A stretch of DNA of 36,492 nt from Chloroflexota bacterium (GTDB lineage: Bacteria; Chloroflexota; UBA11872; UBA12225): assembly GCA_947446285.1 (NCBI GenBank), contig CANFGH010000021.1:1-36492 (forward strand), read 5' to 3'. The position numbers and the translations under genes were made by a program. The first letter of the stretch is position 1; each line of letters begins with the position of its first letter. Below the pieces are notes generated by a model. That model was given only the letters and a program-made list of their open reading frames with translations, was not told the DNA's origin and ran no database searches. Positions 1 to 7,783 of this stretch are shown here, piece after piece.

Positions 1-415
1 CGCGCGTGGCGTACGTGGAACTGCTCCCCGACGAGTGCGGGGAGACGGCCTCCGGGTTCCTGCGCCGGATGGATGCGCACTTCCGTCGGCTCGGGATCCC
101 GGTGCAGCGGGTGCTCACGGACAACGGGAGCCAGTACGTCTCTGGAGTAGGGAAGGCGGCGTGCGCGGACCTGGGCGTGGGTGCCCGCCGTACCCGGCCG
201 TACCGGCCACAGACGAACGGGAAGGTCGAGCGCTGGTTCCAGACCGTCCTGCGCGAATGCCTCCCACTCCACCCGCTGGCGAGCGAAGACGAGCGTCAAC
301 GTGCACTGGACGCCTTCGTGGAGTACTCCAACAATGACCGACCGCACCTCGGGATCAAGGGCCTCACCCCTCTCTCCCGCCTCGCTGCCCTGTCAACAAC
401 CTTGCGAGAGACAAC
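1..415 (+). mobile_element. IS481-type insertion sequence, 3' remnant (left end outside window)
   Basis: The DNA encodes the second half of an IS481-type DDE transposase. The element runs off the left edge, so its left inverted repeat and any target duplication cannot be seen. The right boundary is inferred. Transposase-like coding ends around 390-415 and the neighbouring minus-strand gene has its stop at 420-422. I see no outward-facing right terminal repeat of the expected form (ending in TGACA). The stretch from 390, beginning TGTCAACAAC, resembles an IS481 end but in the opposite orientation. The element may therefore be decayed at this side. Confidence 0.6.
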
Positions 416-527
416 GGCATCACCAGACGCGCAAGACCATCGCGCCAAACGCGGGCAACGCCACCTGCACCGTCGTTCCAGAAACCACTGCCGACGCACC
501 CGAGGTCGCGAATTCGATCCGCAATGA
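3..527 (+). CDS. IS481-family transposase, C-terminal part of DDE domain (5' truncated by window edge, probably frameshifted near its end)
   Basis: The reading frame is open from base 3, so the first Met/Val here is not the true start. Visible integrase-core features are AYVELLPDE, then VLTDNGSQY (second catalytic Asp), RPYRPQTNGKVERWFQT (catalytic Glu in KVER), and the terminal NNDRPHLGIKGLTPLSRL. The first catalytic Asp lies outside the window. The frame runs on to 527, but residues after about position 395 are unlike the family. One frame over, bases 391-414 read VNNLARDN, which looks like the usual IS481 C-terminus. This suggests a one-base deletion near 389. The last ~105 bases of the open frame overlap the GH42-like gene on the other strand and are probably not transposase. 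Family assignment is confident; activity is unlikely. Confidence 0.7.
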   Translation, partial: RVAYVELLPDECGETASGFLRRMDAHFRRLGIPVQRVLTDNGSQYVSGVGKAACADLGVGARRTRPYRPQTNGKVERWFQTVLRECLPLHPLASEDERQRALDAFVEYSNNDRPHLGIKGLTPLSRLAALSTTLRETTASPDAQDHRAKRGQRHLHRRSRNHCRRTRGREFDPQ

Positions 528-2711
528 CGGACTATCCACTGCACTGATCGCGGCTGGATCGGCAATGGTCAGCCCACCCGCGGTGGGTGAAGGCGCTGGA
601 TTGGTCACGAACACGAGCGATCCGCCAGACGGAACGAGCCTGATCGATGTCAATACTGCCAATTCTTCGGATGGATGTACCCGGCGAGGAACCGACTCCA
701 TCAGGCTTGTAACCCATCGCCTGATCGCCATGTGATCGGCCTCATCACCCGCACCGGGATCGTGACCGATCCTCGAAAACCCGACCACGGTCGAAGTGCC
801 GTCGTGGACTTGTGCCCGATACGCCGCTACGGTCTCCCCCACGTTCGTACCAGGTTGAGCCGACAGTAGCTGGAGGATCGGTTCCACGTCGTTCGGCAAT
901 GGCGCGGGGTACACAACGCCGTACCCCGCGCTGTCGAAACTTCCGAGATCCGCACCCCCCACGCGCACCGGGGTCGCAGTTAGAACTTCCCGACCCAGTG
1001 CAACCGGCCACAGAAACGTCGAGCGGAATGCCATTCCGTCGCGTTGTCGTCGCGGAGGTGCTGGAAAGGTAATCAAGTTGCCCCCGCGCAATGTATGGAC
1101 AACGAGACGACCATAGCGTTCCAAATCAATCCATCGACGTGCCGGAAAGATCGCGGCAACGGTCTCCTCACCATCTGGCCCGGACCCGAACCGGTCAACA
1201 TCACTCACTGTGACTTGGAAACCCGCCAGACGCACTGCCATGAAAAGCGATGCCCGGTCCTCACGCCATCGCAGGGATGTGCCAGACACTCCGACCGTGG
1301 CGATGTCATCGGGGTCAGCGCCCGCGTACGCCGGATCATCGATCCAGACGACCGGATCTGCAAGGTGTGTTGACGCAACCAACTCGTCTTCATGAGCCGC
1401 CACGAATGCAATGAAGGCCTTGATTTCCGGGTCGGCCATCCATGTCTCGGAGATCATCAGTGAGACCATTCCCTCACCAACCGCCACGGCGAGCGATGCA
1501 ACCCGCCCTCCATTCGTTCCGCCCCGATCTGCCACAGAAATCATGGGAGGATGGTCATCATCCGATCGTCCAACTAATGAGGACGCAACCCACGCCACAT
1601 CGGGAACCTGCGCCTCGGTGCAGGCTATGCCTTGCAGGAACTCCGTGTCACTCCCCTTGACTGCCGAATTGACGACCCCCACCCCCGGAAGTCCCGCCCA
1701 CCCACTTTCCAACATCACGCACGGGACGCTTGGCAAGGCGAGTGAAACAGTCTTCCTCAATTCTCGGGAGTAGGTCGAACGGACGTGCCCGACAAACTCG
1801 TGCCAATCAGCAAACTGCCCGGGCGAAAGTTCCCGCGCTGTCCGTCCGCCAGGTGCTTCCGTGCCGCGCCGGCTCTTTCCAGGCTCCGGCCAGAATGATC
1901 CTGCCGTTAGCTCGAACTCGCGCCGACCAAGCCAATTCGAAACGCGGGACACGAACCGTGCCATGGGCGACGGCGCCTCTTTGCCGCGAGCCGATGTGTC
2001 TAAAGCCCTTAGGTCCGGGGGACTTGCGCCATCGCGGGTCAGTCCCGGCCGGACCCACTCGCGCGCAATCGCGATGTCACTGTCGTACCGACGACGCAAC
2101 CATGATCGCCACTCGAAGAGCAGTGCGTTGTCCGCTCGATCACGCAACCAGGAGTGCGAACTCGTTGGCTTGACCCCAGTATCGATCATGAATCCGGCAA
2201 TGTGTGCCCGGTCGCCCTGCGCAACCGAAGACGCAAGTGTTTCCAACCACCGGTTCGCCCGGCCGCGCACATCCGAATTGGGAAACGCCGGTCCATCGCC
2301 CGTGCTTTGGGATGCGGAACGACCGCGCGGTGTCTCGACCGGACCGGGAGGGAGGTCCGTCACATCAGCCATGACCCAGACATCGAGGCCCGCCTGTGCA
2401 GCCAGGCCTATTGCCTCTGCGACGATGTGGGCGGATTCGTCATCCTGATACTGAACGCCAGACGCGTGCCAGGACCACCCAACCTCTAGGCATACCCCGG
2501 AAACCCCAGAGGCAGACCATTCACTGACCCGGTGACGCAAGGCCTCGGCCCGGACACCATCCAGTCGCACGCCAACCAGGACCGGAATGTACGGCCGGTC
2601 ACCACGGTAGAAAAGACCGTACGCGACGAGATGGTGGGGATCGTTCACAAGGTCTTCCGGCAAAGAGTCAACGTGAATATTGGCACGGGCATGAGTTGGC
2701 TGTGTCCCCAC
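420..2711 (-). CDS. GH42-like (beta-galactosidase fold) protein with degenerate active site
   Basis: 763 residues, GTG start with GAGGG about 9 nt upstream. The layout looks like family 42 glycosidases. An N-terminal (beta/alpha) barrel spans roughly residues 40-400, with the family-like stretch from FMIDTG (174-179) through WLRRRYDS (204-211). A trimerisation/amidotransferase-like domain follows, containing ERYGRLVVHTLRGGN. A short C-terminal beta domain ends in FGAMVLRVW. Where active GH42 enzymes have a D-N-E motif carrying the acid/base Glu, this protein has D177-T178-G179, so the acid/base residue appears lost. The nucleophile could not be placed. No signal peptide is seen, so it is probably cytoplasmic. 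Its stop lies within a few bases of the IS481 remnant, but the C-terminus looks complete. It may be a non-catalytic carbohydrate-binding or divergent hydrolase. I cannot name a substrate. Confidence 0.6.
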   Translation of the reverse strand: MGTQPTHARANIHVDSLPEDLVNDPHHLVAYGLFYRGDRPYIPVLVGVRLDGVRAEALRHRVSEWSASGVSGVCLEVGWSWHASGVQYQDDESAHIVAEAIGLAAQAGLDVWVMADVTDLPPGPVETPRGRSASQSTGDGPAFPNSDVRGRANRWLETLASSVAQGDRAHIAGFMIDTGVKPTSSHSWLRDRADNALLFEWRSWLRRRYDSDIAIAREWVRPGLTRDGASPPDLRALDTSARGKEAPSPMARFVSRVSNWLGRREFELTAGSFWPEPGKSRRGTEAPGGRTARELSPGQFADWHEFVGHVRSTYSRELRKTVSLALPSVPCVMLESGWAGLPGVGVVNSAVKGSDTEFLQGIACTEAQVPDVAWVASSLVGRSDDDHPPMISVADRGGTNGGRVASLAVAVGEGMVSLMISETWMADPEIKAFIAFVAAHEDELVASTHLADPVVWIDDPAYAGADPDDIATVGVSGTSLRWREDRASLFMAVRLAGFQVTVSDVDRFGSGPDGEETVAAIFPARRWIDLERYGRLVVHTLRGGNLITFPAPPRRQRDGMAFRSTFLWPVALGREVLTATPVRVGGADLGSFDSAGYGVVYPAPLPNDVEPILQLLSAQPGTNVGETVAAYRAQVHDGTSTVVGFSRIGHDPGAGDEADHMAIRRWVTSLMESVPRRVHPSEELAVLTSIRLVPSGGSLVFVTNPAPSPTAGGLTIADPAAISAVDSPSLRIEFATSGASAVVSGTTVQVALPAFGAMVLRVW

Positions 2712-3158
2712 AACGTCCGGCCCTCATGGTTCGTACCCGTAAGGTCGAAGTTCAATCGATGCGGCAAACCACACCCGATGTGAACGGAGTTTGTCACACA
2801 ATCACCCTAGGGGAGAAGATCCGGAACAATGCGCGCAACGTCGCAAACGTAACCCGTTCGGACCAGTTCTCCCCCGAAACGGTCTGGGTGCCGGTGGCCA
2901 CGTCGATCAGCGGATGATGCGCGATGAAAATCATTGCTCCCAGGGCGATCCGAAATGTCGACTGAAGTGCAAGTTGGCGAGATGGTGCCGTATGCGACAG
3001 GCTTGCGATGTCACGCAGGGCCGACGCACACCTTCACAATAACGTTTGACCACTACGAAAAAGTGCCCGGCATTGTCTCCAACAAGGTGACCGAGGACGC
3101 CAAGTAGCGGATGGCCAGACGTGGGTGACAAGTGCGTCGCATTCGCTGACCGCCACGC
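2712..3158. other. Non-coding stretch between the divergent GH42-like gene and the tyrS promoter
   Basis: No convincing gene is present. Short open frames on both strands have no family resemblance. Two structures are visible. The first is TGTGA (2779-2783) facing TCACA (2794-2798) with a 10-base spacer, about 70-85 bases upstream of the GH42-like start. It is a possible operator, but the spacing is wrong for a standard CRP site. The second is a long imperfect hairpin at 2810-2874, listed separately. Confidence 0.4.
2810..2874. other. Long imperfect hairpin of unknown role
   Basis: GGGGAGAA (2810-2817) pairs perfectly with TTCTCCCC (2867-2874). Inside it, TCCGGAAC (2820-2827) pairs with GTTCGGA (2856-2862) with one bulged G. 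The apical loop is about 28 nt. There is no U-tract on either side, so it does not look like an ordinary terminator. It could be a small structured RNA, a regulatory leader of the GH42-like gene on the minus strand, or the remnant of an element end. Confidence 0.4.
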
Positions 3159-3188
3159 TTGACGGCCTAAGAATGTCGAGCGTATAGT
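3159..3188 (+). promoter_or_regulatory. Sigma70-type promoter for tyrS
   Basis: TTGACG at 3159-3164 and TATAGT at 3183-3188 are separated by 18 bases, close to the housekeeping consensus. Transcription would start near 3195, giving a leader of roughly 200 nt before the tyrS start at 3400. This is the best promoter in the window. Confidence 0.65.
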
Positions 3189-3194
3189 CGGTTC

Positions 3195-3360
3195 GGAATG
3201 ATGCGGTCAAGCGCGCTGGCACCCATGTGCACGAACACGAATTTGCACGGACTGTCGGTGTGCGCGGACTTGTATTCGTACCGCATCCCGGTGTAAGCAA
3301 CGGCCCTGAGCGCCATTGCGAGCACCGGGTCAGGCAGGGGATTGTTCCTCTGCCTTTTTT
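3195..3360 (+). ncRNA. Structured tyrS leader, candidate transcription attenuator
   Basis: Two composite hairpins precede a terminator. Hairpin 1: ACGAAT (3237-3242) with ATTCGT (3274-3279), enclosing GCAC (3245-3248) with GTGC (3260-3263), and an asymmetric 10-base internal loop on the 3' side. Hairpin 2: CCCGGTG (3287-3293) with CACCGGG (3323-3329), enclosing GCAA/TTGC and GGC/GCC. The terminator begins 3 nt after hairpin 2. CCCTG in the loop of hairpin 2 (3304-3308) can pair with CAGGG (3335-3339) in the terminator arm, a possible antiterminator contact. The architecture (about 200-nt leader, terminator just upstream of an aminoacyl-tRNA synthetase gene) is that of a T-box. The 14-base T-box signature (UGGNACC followed by GCG) is not present at the expected place, so I do not call it a T-box. 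Confidence 0.5.
3333..3360 (+). terminator. Intrinsic terminator upstream of tyrS (attenuator)
   Basis: GGCAGGGGA (3333-3341) and TCCTCTGCC (3346-3354) form a 9-pair stem (one G-U) with a TTGT loop, followed directly by six Ts (3355-3360). It lies 39 bases upstream of the tyrS start and downstream of the tyrS promoter. It would therefore stop tyrS transcription unless disrupted. No plus-strand gene lies upstream that it could terminate. Confidence 0.8.
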
Positions 3361-3399
3361 CTTGCCCGATTGGGAAATCCTGCAGGGGGAATGCCAACG

Positions 3400-4710
3400 A
3401 TGACTGCGCCGACAACATCCGTCTCGCCCATCGACACGTCCGCCACAGGTGCGCATGCATCAGTTCTGGACACGTTGCGCGAACGGGGGTTTCTCTACCA
3501 GTGTTCAGATGAAGAAGGGCTTGGCCGTGCCCTGTCCACCGGCCCAGTCACTTACTACGTCGGCTTCGACCCAACCGCGACGTCCCTCCATATCGGCAAC
3601 CTGATCCAAGTCATGGCGATGACCCACTTGCAAAGGGCAGGGCACCGGCCTATTGCCCTCATTGGAGGTGGCACGACAATGGTCGGCGACCCGACCGGTC
3701 GCACCAGTGCCCGGCCAATTATGACCCGGGAAGAGATTGAGTCGAACGCCACCCACTTTCGAGGGCAAATCGCCCACTTCCTCGACCTGTCCCAGGGTCA
3801 AGGGTTCCTGGTGGACAATGCCGACTGGCTTCTCGACCTGAACTACATCGCGTTCCTGCGCGACTACGGACGCCACTTTTCGGTCAATGACATGCTTCGC
3901 ACCGAGGCATACCGTTCACGCCTCGAGACGGGACTGACATTCCTCGAGTTCAACTACATGCTGTTGCAGGCCTATGACTTCCTTGAAGCGTTCCGTCGGC
4001 ATGGGTGCAGCTTGCAACTTGGGGGAAGCGACCAATGGGCGAACATCCTCGCCGGTGCAGACCTCATCCGTCGCGTCGAGAATGCTCCTGCCTACGCGCT
4101 GACGACGCCGCTTCTCCTGACATCGACCGGCGAGAAGATGGGAAAGACTGCCTCGGGGGAACGCGTTTGGCTTGACCGCGAGCAGACGTCGCCATTCGAG
4201 TACTACCAATTCTGGGTCAACTGCGACGACCGGGACGTCGCCCGCCTCCTGGCCTACTTCACCTATCTCCCAATGGGCGAGATCCGGGACCTAACGGCTG
4301 CCGAGGGCGCGAGCCTGCGGGCAGCCAAGCAGCGACTGGCTTACGAGGCGACCGTCCTTGCCCATGGCACCACCGACGCCGACGCCGCACGCTCGGCCTC
4401 GTCTGCCCTGTTTGGGGGCACCGATGGTGACCGTGCGACCCTCGATGACCTCGCTGACGCACCATCGATTCCTTCCATTCCGATCGACGCGTCTCGGCTT
4501 CACGAAGGCATTTCGATCGTCGACCTCTTCGTCCATGCCGGCCTCGCCGACTCACGTGGAGCGGCACGGCGCCTGATCGACGGCGGGGGTGCAACTCTCA
4601 ACGAGACGCGAGTCGACAGCCAGCGCATGGTTGGTATAGACGCGCCGCACCGAGGCATGTTGATCCTTCGTGCAGGCAAGAAGCGCTACGTCCGCATCAC
4701 CGTCTCCTGA
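3400..4710 (+). CDS. tyrS: Tyrosyl-tRNA synthetase
   Basis: 436 residues. Class I synthetase that charges tRNA-Tyr with tyrosine using ATP; cytoplasmic homodimer. The Rossmann catalytic domain carries HIGN at 64-67 (HIGH motif), VGDPTGRTSAR near 95-104, GGSDQWANI near 208-216 for tyrosine recognition, and KMGKT at 246-250 (KMSKS loop). A C-terminal S4-like RNA-binding domain covers about 360-436. The ATG at 3400 is chosen because AGGGGGA (3384-3390) sits 9 nt upstream. The ATG at 3391 is almost on top of that site, and the longer open frame back to 3316 would overlap the terminator. The gene is probably controlled by attenuation in its leader, sensing charged tRNA or another signal. A 196-base gap separates it from truB. 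Confidence 0.95.
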   Translation: MTAPTTSVSPIDTSATGAHASVLDTLRERGFLYQCSDEEGLGRALSTGPVTYYVGFDPTATSLHIGNLIQVMAMTHLQRAGHRPIALIGGGTTMVGDPTGRTSARPIMTREEIESNATHFRGQIAHFLDLSQGQGFLVDNADWLLDLNYIAFLRDYGRHFSVNDMLRTEAYRSRLETGLTFLEFNYMLLQAYDFLEAFRRHGCSLQLGGSDQWANILAGADLIRRVENAPAYALTTPLLLTSTGEKMGKTASGERVWLDREQTSPFEYYQFWVNCDDRDVARLLAYFTYLPMGEIRDLTAAEGASLRAAKQRLAYEATVLAHGTTDADAARSASSALFGGTDGDRATLDDLADAPSIPSIPIDASRLHEGISIVDLFVHAGLADSRGAARRLIDGGGATLNETRVDSQRMVGIDAPHRGMLILRAGKKRYVRITVS

Positions 4711-4906
4711 GCGAGCCCTTACACGTTCCCGTCGCAACACAGTTTGGCCAGAGACGGGGTATCGCGCACATAGGCATTCACAGGTGGCGCGCTGTGCGTG
4801 CGCTTCCGCCGGGCTACGAGCGTGGTGCACCTGAACCCTGACCTATTCCGGGCAGGCGGCACCCAATTGCCTATACTGCACCGCCCGGAGGCCACCGACA
4901 CCCACC

Positions 4907-5899
4907 ATGGACGCGATCTTCGCTGTCGACAAGCCAGTCGGCCCGACCTCCCACGACGTCGTCGCACGCATTCGACGGGCATCAGGCCAACGACGCGTCG
5001 GCCATGCTGGAACACTTGATCCTTTGGCCTCTGGCGTGCTTGTCATCGCACTGGGCACGGCCACTCGCCTCCTCGAATACCTGACCAGCGACGACAAGAC
5101 CTATGTCGCCGACGTCACGTTTGGGGTCACCACGCGCACCTACGACCGCGAAGGCGATGTGGTCACGCGAACGGATCCAGCCGGAATCGATGCCATGGTC
5201 GTCGAAGCCCAACTCGACGGGTTCCGGGGCACCATTCAGCAGCGTCCCCCGGCATTTTCAGCCGTAAGTGTGAACGGCAAGCGGATGTACGACTTGGCAC
5301 GACGCGGGATTGAAGTGGAAATCCCTGTCAGGACGGTCACCATCAGTTCGCTGAGCCTCGACAACTGGACGCCCCCGACCGCACGACTTACCGTGACCTG
5401 CACCAAGGGCACCTATATCCGAAGTCTTGCCCACGACATTGGTGACGCCACCGGGGTCGGGGCGCATTTGAGTGGATTGCGACGGACCCGATCCGGACGG
5501 TTCGGGATTGGCGACGCCCCTGCCTTGGAAGACCTGCTTGAGGCACTGCGCCAACGCGCCTGGCATCGGTTTGAAACGTCTCCCGAAACCGCCGTCGACC
5601 ACTTGCCGACCATTCACCTGTCCCCCGTCCAGGCGCGTGACATCGACCAGGGACGCCCGGTTCTCGCCTTGGTATCACGTCTCGTGAATGCCACAAACCT
5701 AGACGGCCCAATTCGTGCGCGTGCCCTGGATCCCGAAGGACGACTCGCCGCCATCCTGATCACCGACCCTGCACGGCCAGATTTCTGGCGACCGGAAAAA
5801 GTCTTCCACGCGGCGCAAACGTCCCAAATCCCGCCTCATACGACAATCGTTGCCACGCACGAAACCGACGGTTCGGACACCGGCGACGGTTACCCTTAG
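4907..5899 (+). CDS. truB: tRNA pseudouridine(55) synthase
   Basis: 330 residues. Converts U55 in the T-loop of tRNAs to pseudouridine. The N-terminus FAVDKPVGPTSHDVV and the catalytic motif GHAGTLDPLASG near 33-44 (nucleophile Asp in TLDP) are typical, followed by KTYVADVTFGV and the substrate-pocket stretch GTYIRSLAHDIG near 168-179. The C-terminal part (about 240-320) matches the usual position of a PUA-like domain but is not a clear match. A possible -10 element TATACT lies at 4872-4877 without a good -35, and GGAGG at 4888-4892 is rather far from the ATG. It is followed 39 bases later by ribF on the same strand, the usual truB-ribF pair, here inverted relative to rbfA. Confidence 0.93.
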   Translation: MDAIFAVDKPVGPTSHDVVARIRRASGQRRVGHAGTLDPLASGVLVIALGTATRLLEYLTSDDKTYVADVTFGVTTRTYDREGDVVTRTDPAGIDAMVVEAQLDGFRGTIQQRPPAFSAVSVNGKRMYDLARRGIEVEIPVRTVTISSLSLDNWTPPTARLTVTCTKGTYIRSLAHDIGDATGVGAHLSGLRRTRSGRFGIGDAPALEDLLEALRQRAWHRFETSPETAVDHLPTIHLSPVQARDIDQGRPVLALVSRLVNATNLDGPIRARALDPEGRLAAILITDPARPDFWRPEKVFHAAQTSQIPPHTTIVATHETDGSDTGDGYP

Positions 5900-5938
5900 C
5901 CGAGTGGGCAACCCCTGCGCCCACTTGTGGGCAGCGAG

Positions 5939-7021
5939 ATGAACCCGCCACTTCGACGACACAAGTCAGGCTACGCCCGTATGCATGATCCTGCCCCAGA
6001 TCCCGCCCACGTCGCGGGGCCACCAGCTAGGGATTTTGTCGACACGAGCCGCATCACGTTTGTACGGGGTGCACTGCCGCCCTTGGTCGCCCGCGATGCG
6101 GTAGTAGCTATCGGCAACTTCGACGGCGTGCATCGGGGCCATGCGGAACTGATTGCGCACGCGCGTCGTGAAGCAACCAGACGCAGCATCGAATGCGTTG
6201 TCCTGACCTTCGATCCGCACCCCGCACATGTTCTGCGCCCGAATGACCCGACGCCCCTTGTCAGCACACCGGTGGAACGAGGGGCCTGGATGCACGCGCT
6301 GGGCGTCGACCATGTCTTCGTCTGGCCCTTCGACGCTGATGTGCAAGGCCAATCCCCGGAGGCATTCGTTCGATCCGTCTCACGCTTCGTACGACCGCGC
6401 GCGATCATCCACGGACCTGGATTCGCCATCGGCCGTGGAAGGGCCGGAACCTCGGCGGTGCTTTCTGGCGTCGGACGCACTCACGGGTTCGAGATGATTG
6501 AAGTTGTGCCCGTGACAGACGCACCTGACGCCACCGACACCTCCCCACGCATCAGCAGCAGTGCGATTCGCCGACTGGTCGAGTCAGGGTCGATTGCCGA
6601 AGCAACCGCGCATCTCGGGCGTCTCCCGACATATCTCGGCACGGTGAAGCACGGGAACAAGATGGGCCGGACAATCGGGTTCCCAACGGCAAACGTGCAT
6701 CCTGACGCACCCCGTGCAACGCCTCTCGATGGCGTCTACGCTGCGTGGGTTGAACGGCATCCACTGTCAGCGAATGCCGTGTTCCATGCGGGAGCGATCA
6801 GCATTGGTGACCGGCCAACTTTCAACGGGACAATCCGTCTCGTCGAGGCATTTCTCCCCGGGTTCGACGGTGACCTCTATGACGAGGAACTCCGCCTGCA
6901 CTTCGTGGCCCGACTTCGCGGACAGGTGCGGTTTGAAAGCATTGACGCACTCGTCACGCAGATGCAGGCCGACGTGACGACCTGCCTGCACTTGCTTGGG
7001 GAACCAGCGAAACAGCAGTAA
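5939..7021 (+). CDS. ribF: Bifunctional riboflavin kinase / FAD synthetase
   Basis: About 360 residues. Makes FMN from riboflavin and then FAD from FMN. The N-terminal adenylyltransferase domain shows AIGNFDGVHRGH (nucleotide-binding HxGH-type loop) and LTFDPHP. The ISSSAIR motif leads into the C-terminal kinase domain with GRTIGFPTANV and GVYAAWV, and the Glu-containing segment IRLVEAFLPGFDGDLY. The start is uncertain. The ATG at 5939 is preferred. A GTG at 5927 lies inside a perfect inverted repeat GCCCACTTGTGGGC, and another ATG occurs at 5981. The first conserved residues begin about 50 codons in, so all three fit. It converges with rbfA across a 102-base gap. Confidence 0.93.
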   Translation: MNPPLRRHKSGYARMHDPAPDPAHVAGPPARDFVDTSRITFVRGALPPLVARDAVVAIGNFDGVHRGHAELIAHARREATRRSIECVVLTFDPHPAHVLRPNDPTPLVSTPVERGAWMHALGVDHVFVWPFDADVQGQSPEAFVRSVSRFVRPRAIIHGPGFAIGRGRAGTSAVLSGVGRTHGFEMIEVVPVTDAPDATDTSPRISSSAIRRLVESGSIAEATAHLGRLPTYLGTVKHGNKMGRTIGFPTANVHPDAPRATPLDGVYAAWVERHPLSANAVFHAGAISIGDRPTFNGTIRLVEAFLPGFDGDLYDEELRLHFVARLRGQVRFESIDALVTQMQADVTTCLHLLGEPAKQQ

Positions 7022-7039
7022 TTCCCGGTAAATGTGGCG

Positions 7040-7068
7040 TGCCCGTGCCACTCCCGTTGTCACGGGCA
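7040..7068. terminator. Hairpin between convergent ribF and rbfA, likely bidirectional terminator
   Basis: TGCCCGTG (7040-7047) pairs perfectly with CACGGGCA (7061-7068), extendable by a G-U and a C-G pair, with a 13-base loop. It sits 18 bases after the ribF stop and about 55 bases beyond the rbfA stop. There is no U-tract on either strand. Confidence 0.5.
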
Positions 7069-7123
7069 TGTGGCCGGAACGCAATTCAGGAAGTTGTGTG
7101 CGAACGCACTTACGGGAATCTCG

Positions 7124-7636
7124 TCAGGGCTTGCGTCGCGGACGGGGAGTTGGCGCCGCACCACCAGGCCGCGCCACCCGTATCACCCGCCGACGCACTA
7201 CGGGGCGCCCGTCATCAGTGCCGTCGGCCTCGATGGCCGGCGCGCGGACGTGCACAGCCGGTCCATCAACGTCTGCCGGCGGTTCCGGCGGTATCGTCAG
7301 CGTACTCAGCAGTGCCAGCACCCGGTCACCACGTTCGATGCTTCGGTCGAGGACCCAGATCACCTCGGGTGTCTGCCGGATGGTCAACTCCTCGGCGAGA
7401 CGCCTCCGGACAAAGCCAGACGCGCGTTCAAGTGCTCGCATCGTTGACTGACGCTTCACCTCGTCTCCCATGATGGAGACGTGCAACTTGGTCACGCTCA
7501 AGTCCGCGGCAACATCGACCTTCGTAATCGACGTGATGCCCTCAAGACCGGGATCACGCAATTCACGCGCCAAGACCTGACTGACAATTTGTTCAATCAC
7601 CGAAGCGAGGCGTTCGCGGCGACGCGGATCGGGCAT
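7124..7636 (-). CDS. rbfA: Ribosome-binding factor A
   Basis: 170 residues from the ATG at 7636, which has GGAAGG about 8 nt upstream. The longer open frame to 7705 adds 23 unrelated residues. RbfA is a small KH-like protein that binds the 30S subunit during 16S rRNA 5'-end maturation and cold adaptation. Family features are the N-terminal RRERLASVIEQIVSQVLAREL, a DPGLEGITSITKVDVAADLS strand region and LHVSIMGDE. The RQTPEVIWVLDRSIERGDRV segment matches the family's C-terminal R-x-P-x-hydrophobic signature. A ~60-residue C-terminal tail rich in Pro, Arg and Ala is longer than in E. coli. It is last in the nusA-ylxR-infB-rbfA run, 147 bases after infB. Confidence 0.9.
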   Translation of the reverse strand: MPDPRRRERLASVIEQIVSQVLARELRDPGLEGITSITKVDVAADLSVTKLHVSIMGDEVKRQSTMRALERASGFVRRRLAEELTIRQTPEVIWVLDRSIERGDRVLALLSTLTIPPEPPADVDGPAVHVRAPAIEADGTDDGRPVVRRRVIRVARPGGAAPTPRPRRKP

Positions 7637-7744
7637 CTCGAACACCTTCCGGCGGGCCGGCCACCGCCAGGGCGTGTGACCGGACTTTGACTTAAGGTAG
7701 GTCACGAAGGCCCGTGACCGTTAAGGATCAACATGCCCCACCAA

Positions 7745-7771
7745 GGTCCCCGGTACAACTATCCGGGGACC
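7745..7771. other. Perfect hairpin between infB and rbfA
   Basis: GGTCCCCGG (7745-7753) pairs with CCGGGGACC (7763-7771), nine perfect pairs with a 9-base loop. It lies just after the infB stop and before rbfA on the minus strand. No U-tract follows in the direction of transcription. Possible roles are a partial terminator, a processing site or a stabiliser that makes rbfA expression differ from infB. Confidence 0.5.
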
Positions 7772-7783
7772 AAAAGGGCTGAA

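Noticed and set aside
2779-2798. CRP-type operator TGTGA-N10-TCACA before the GH42-like gene
   Set aside because: Standard sites have a 6-base spacer and no CRP-family gene is nearby. It is kept only as a note.
3195-3399. Calling the tyrS leader a T-box riboswitch
   Set aside because: A TGGCACC string occurs at about 3217-3223, but it is too far upstream of the terminator and lacks the GCG continuation and flanks of the T-box sequence. Only the general layout fits.
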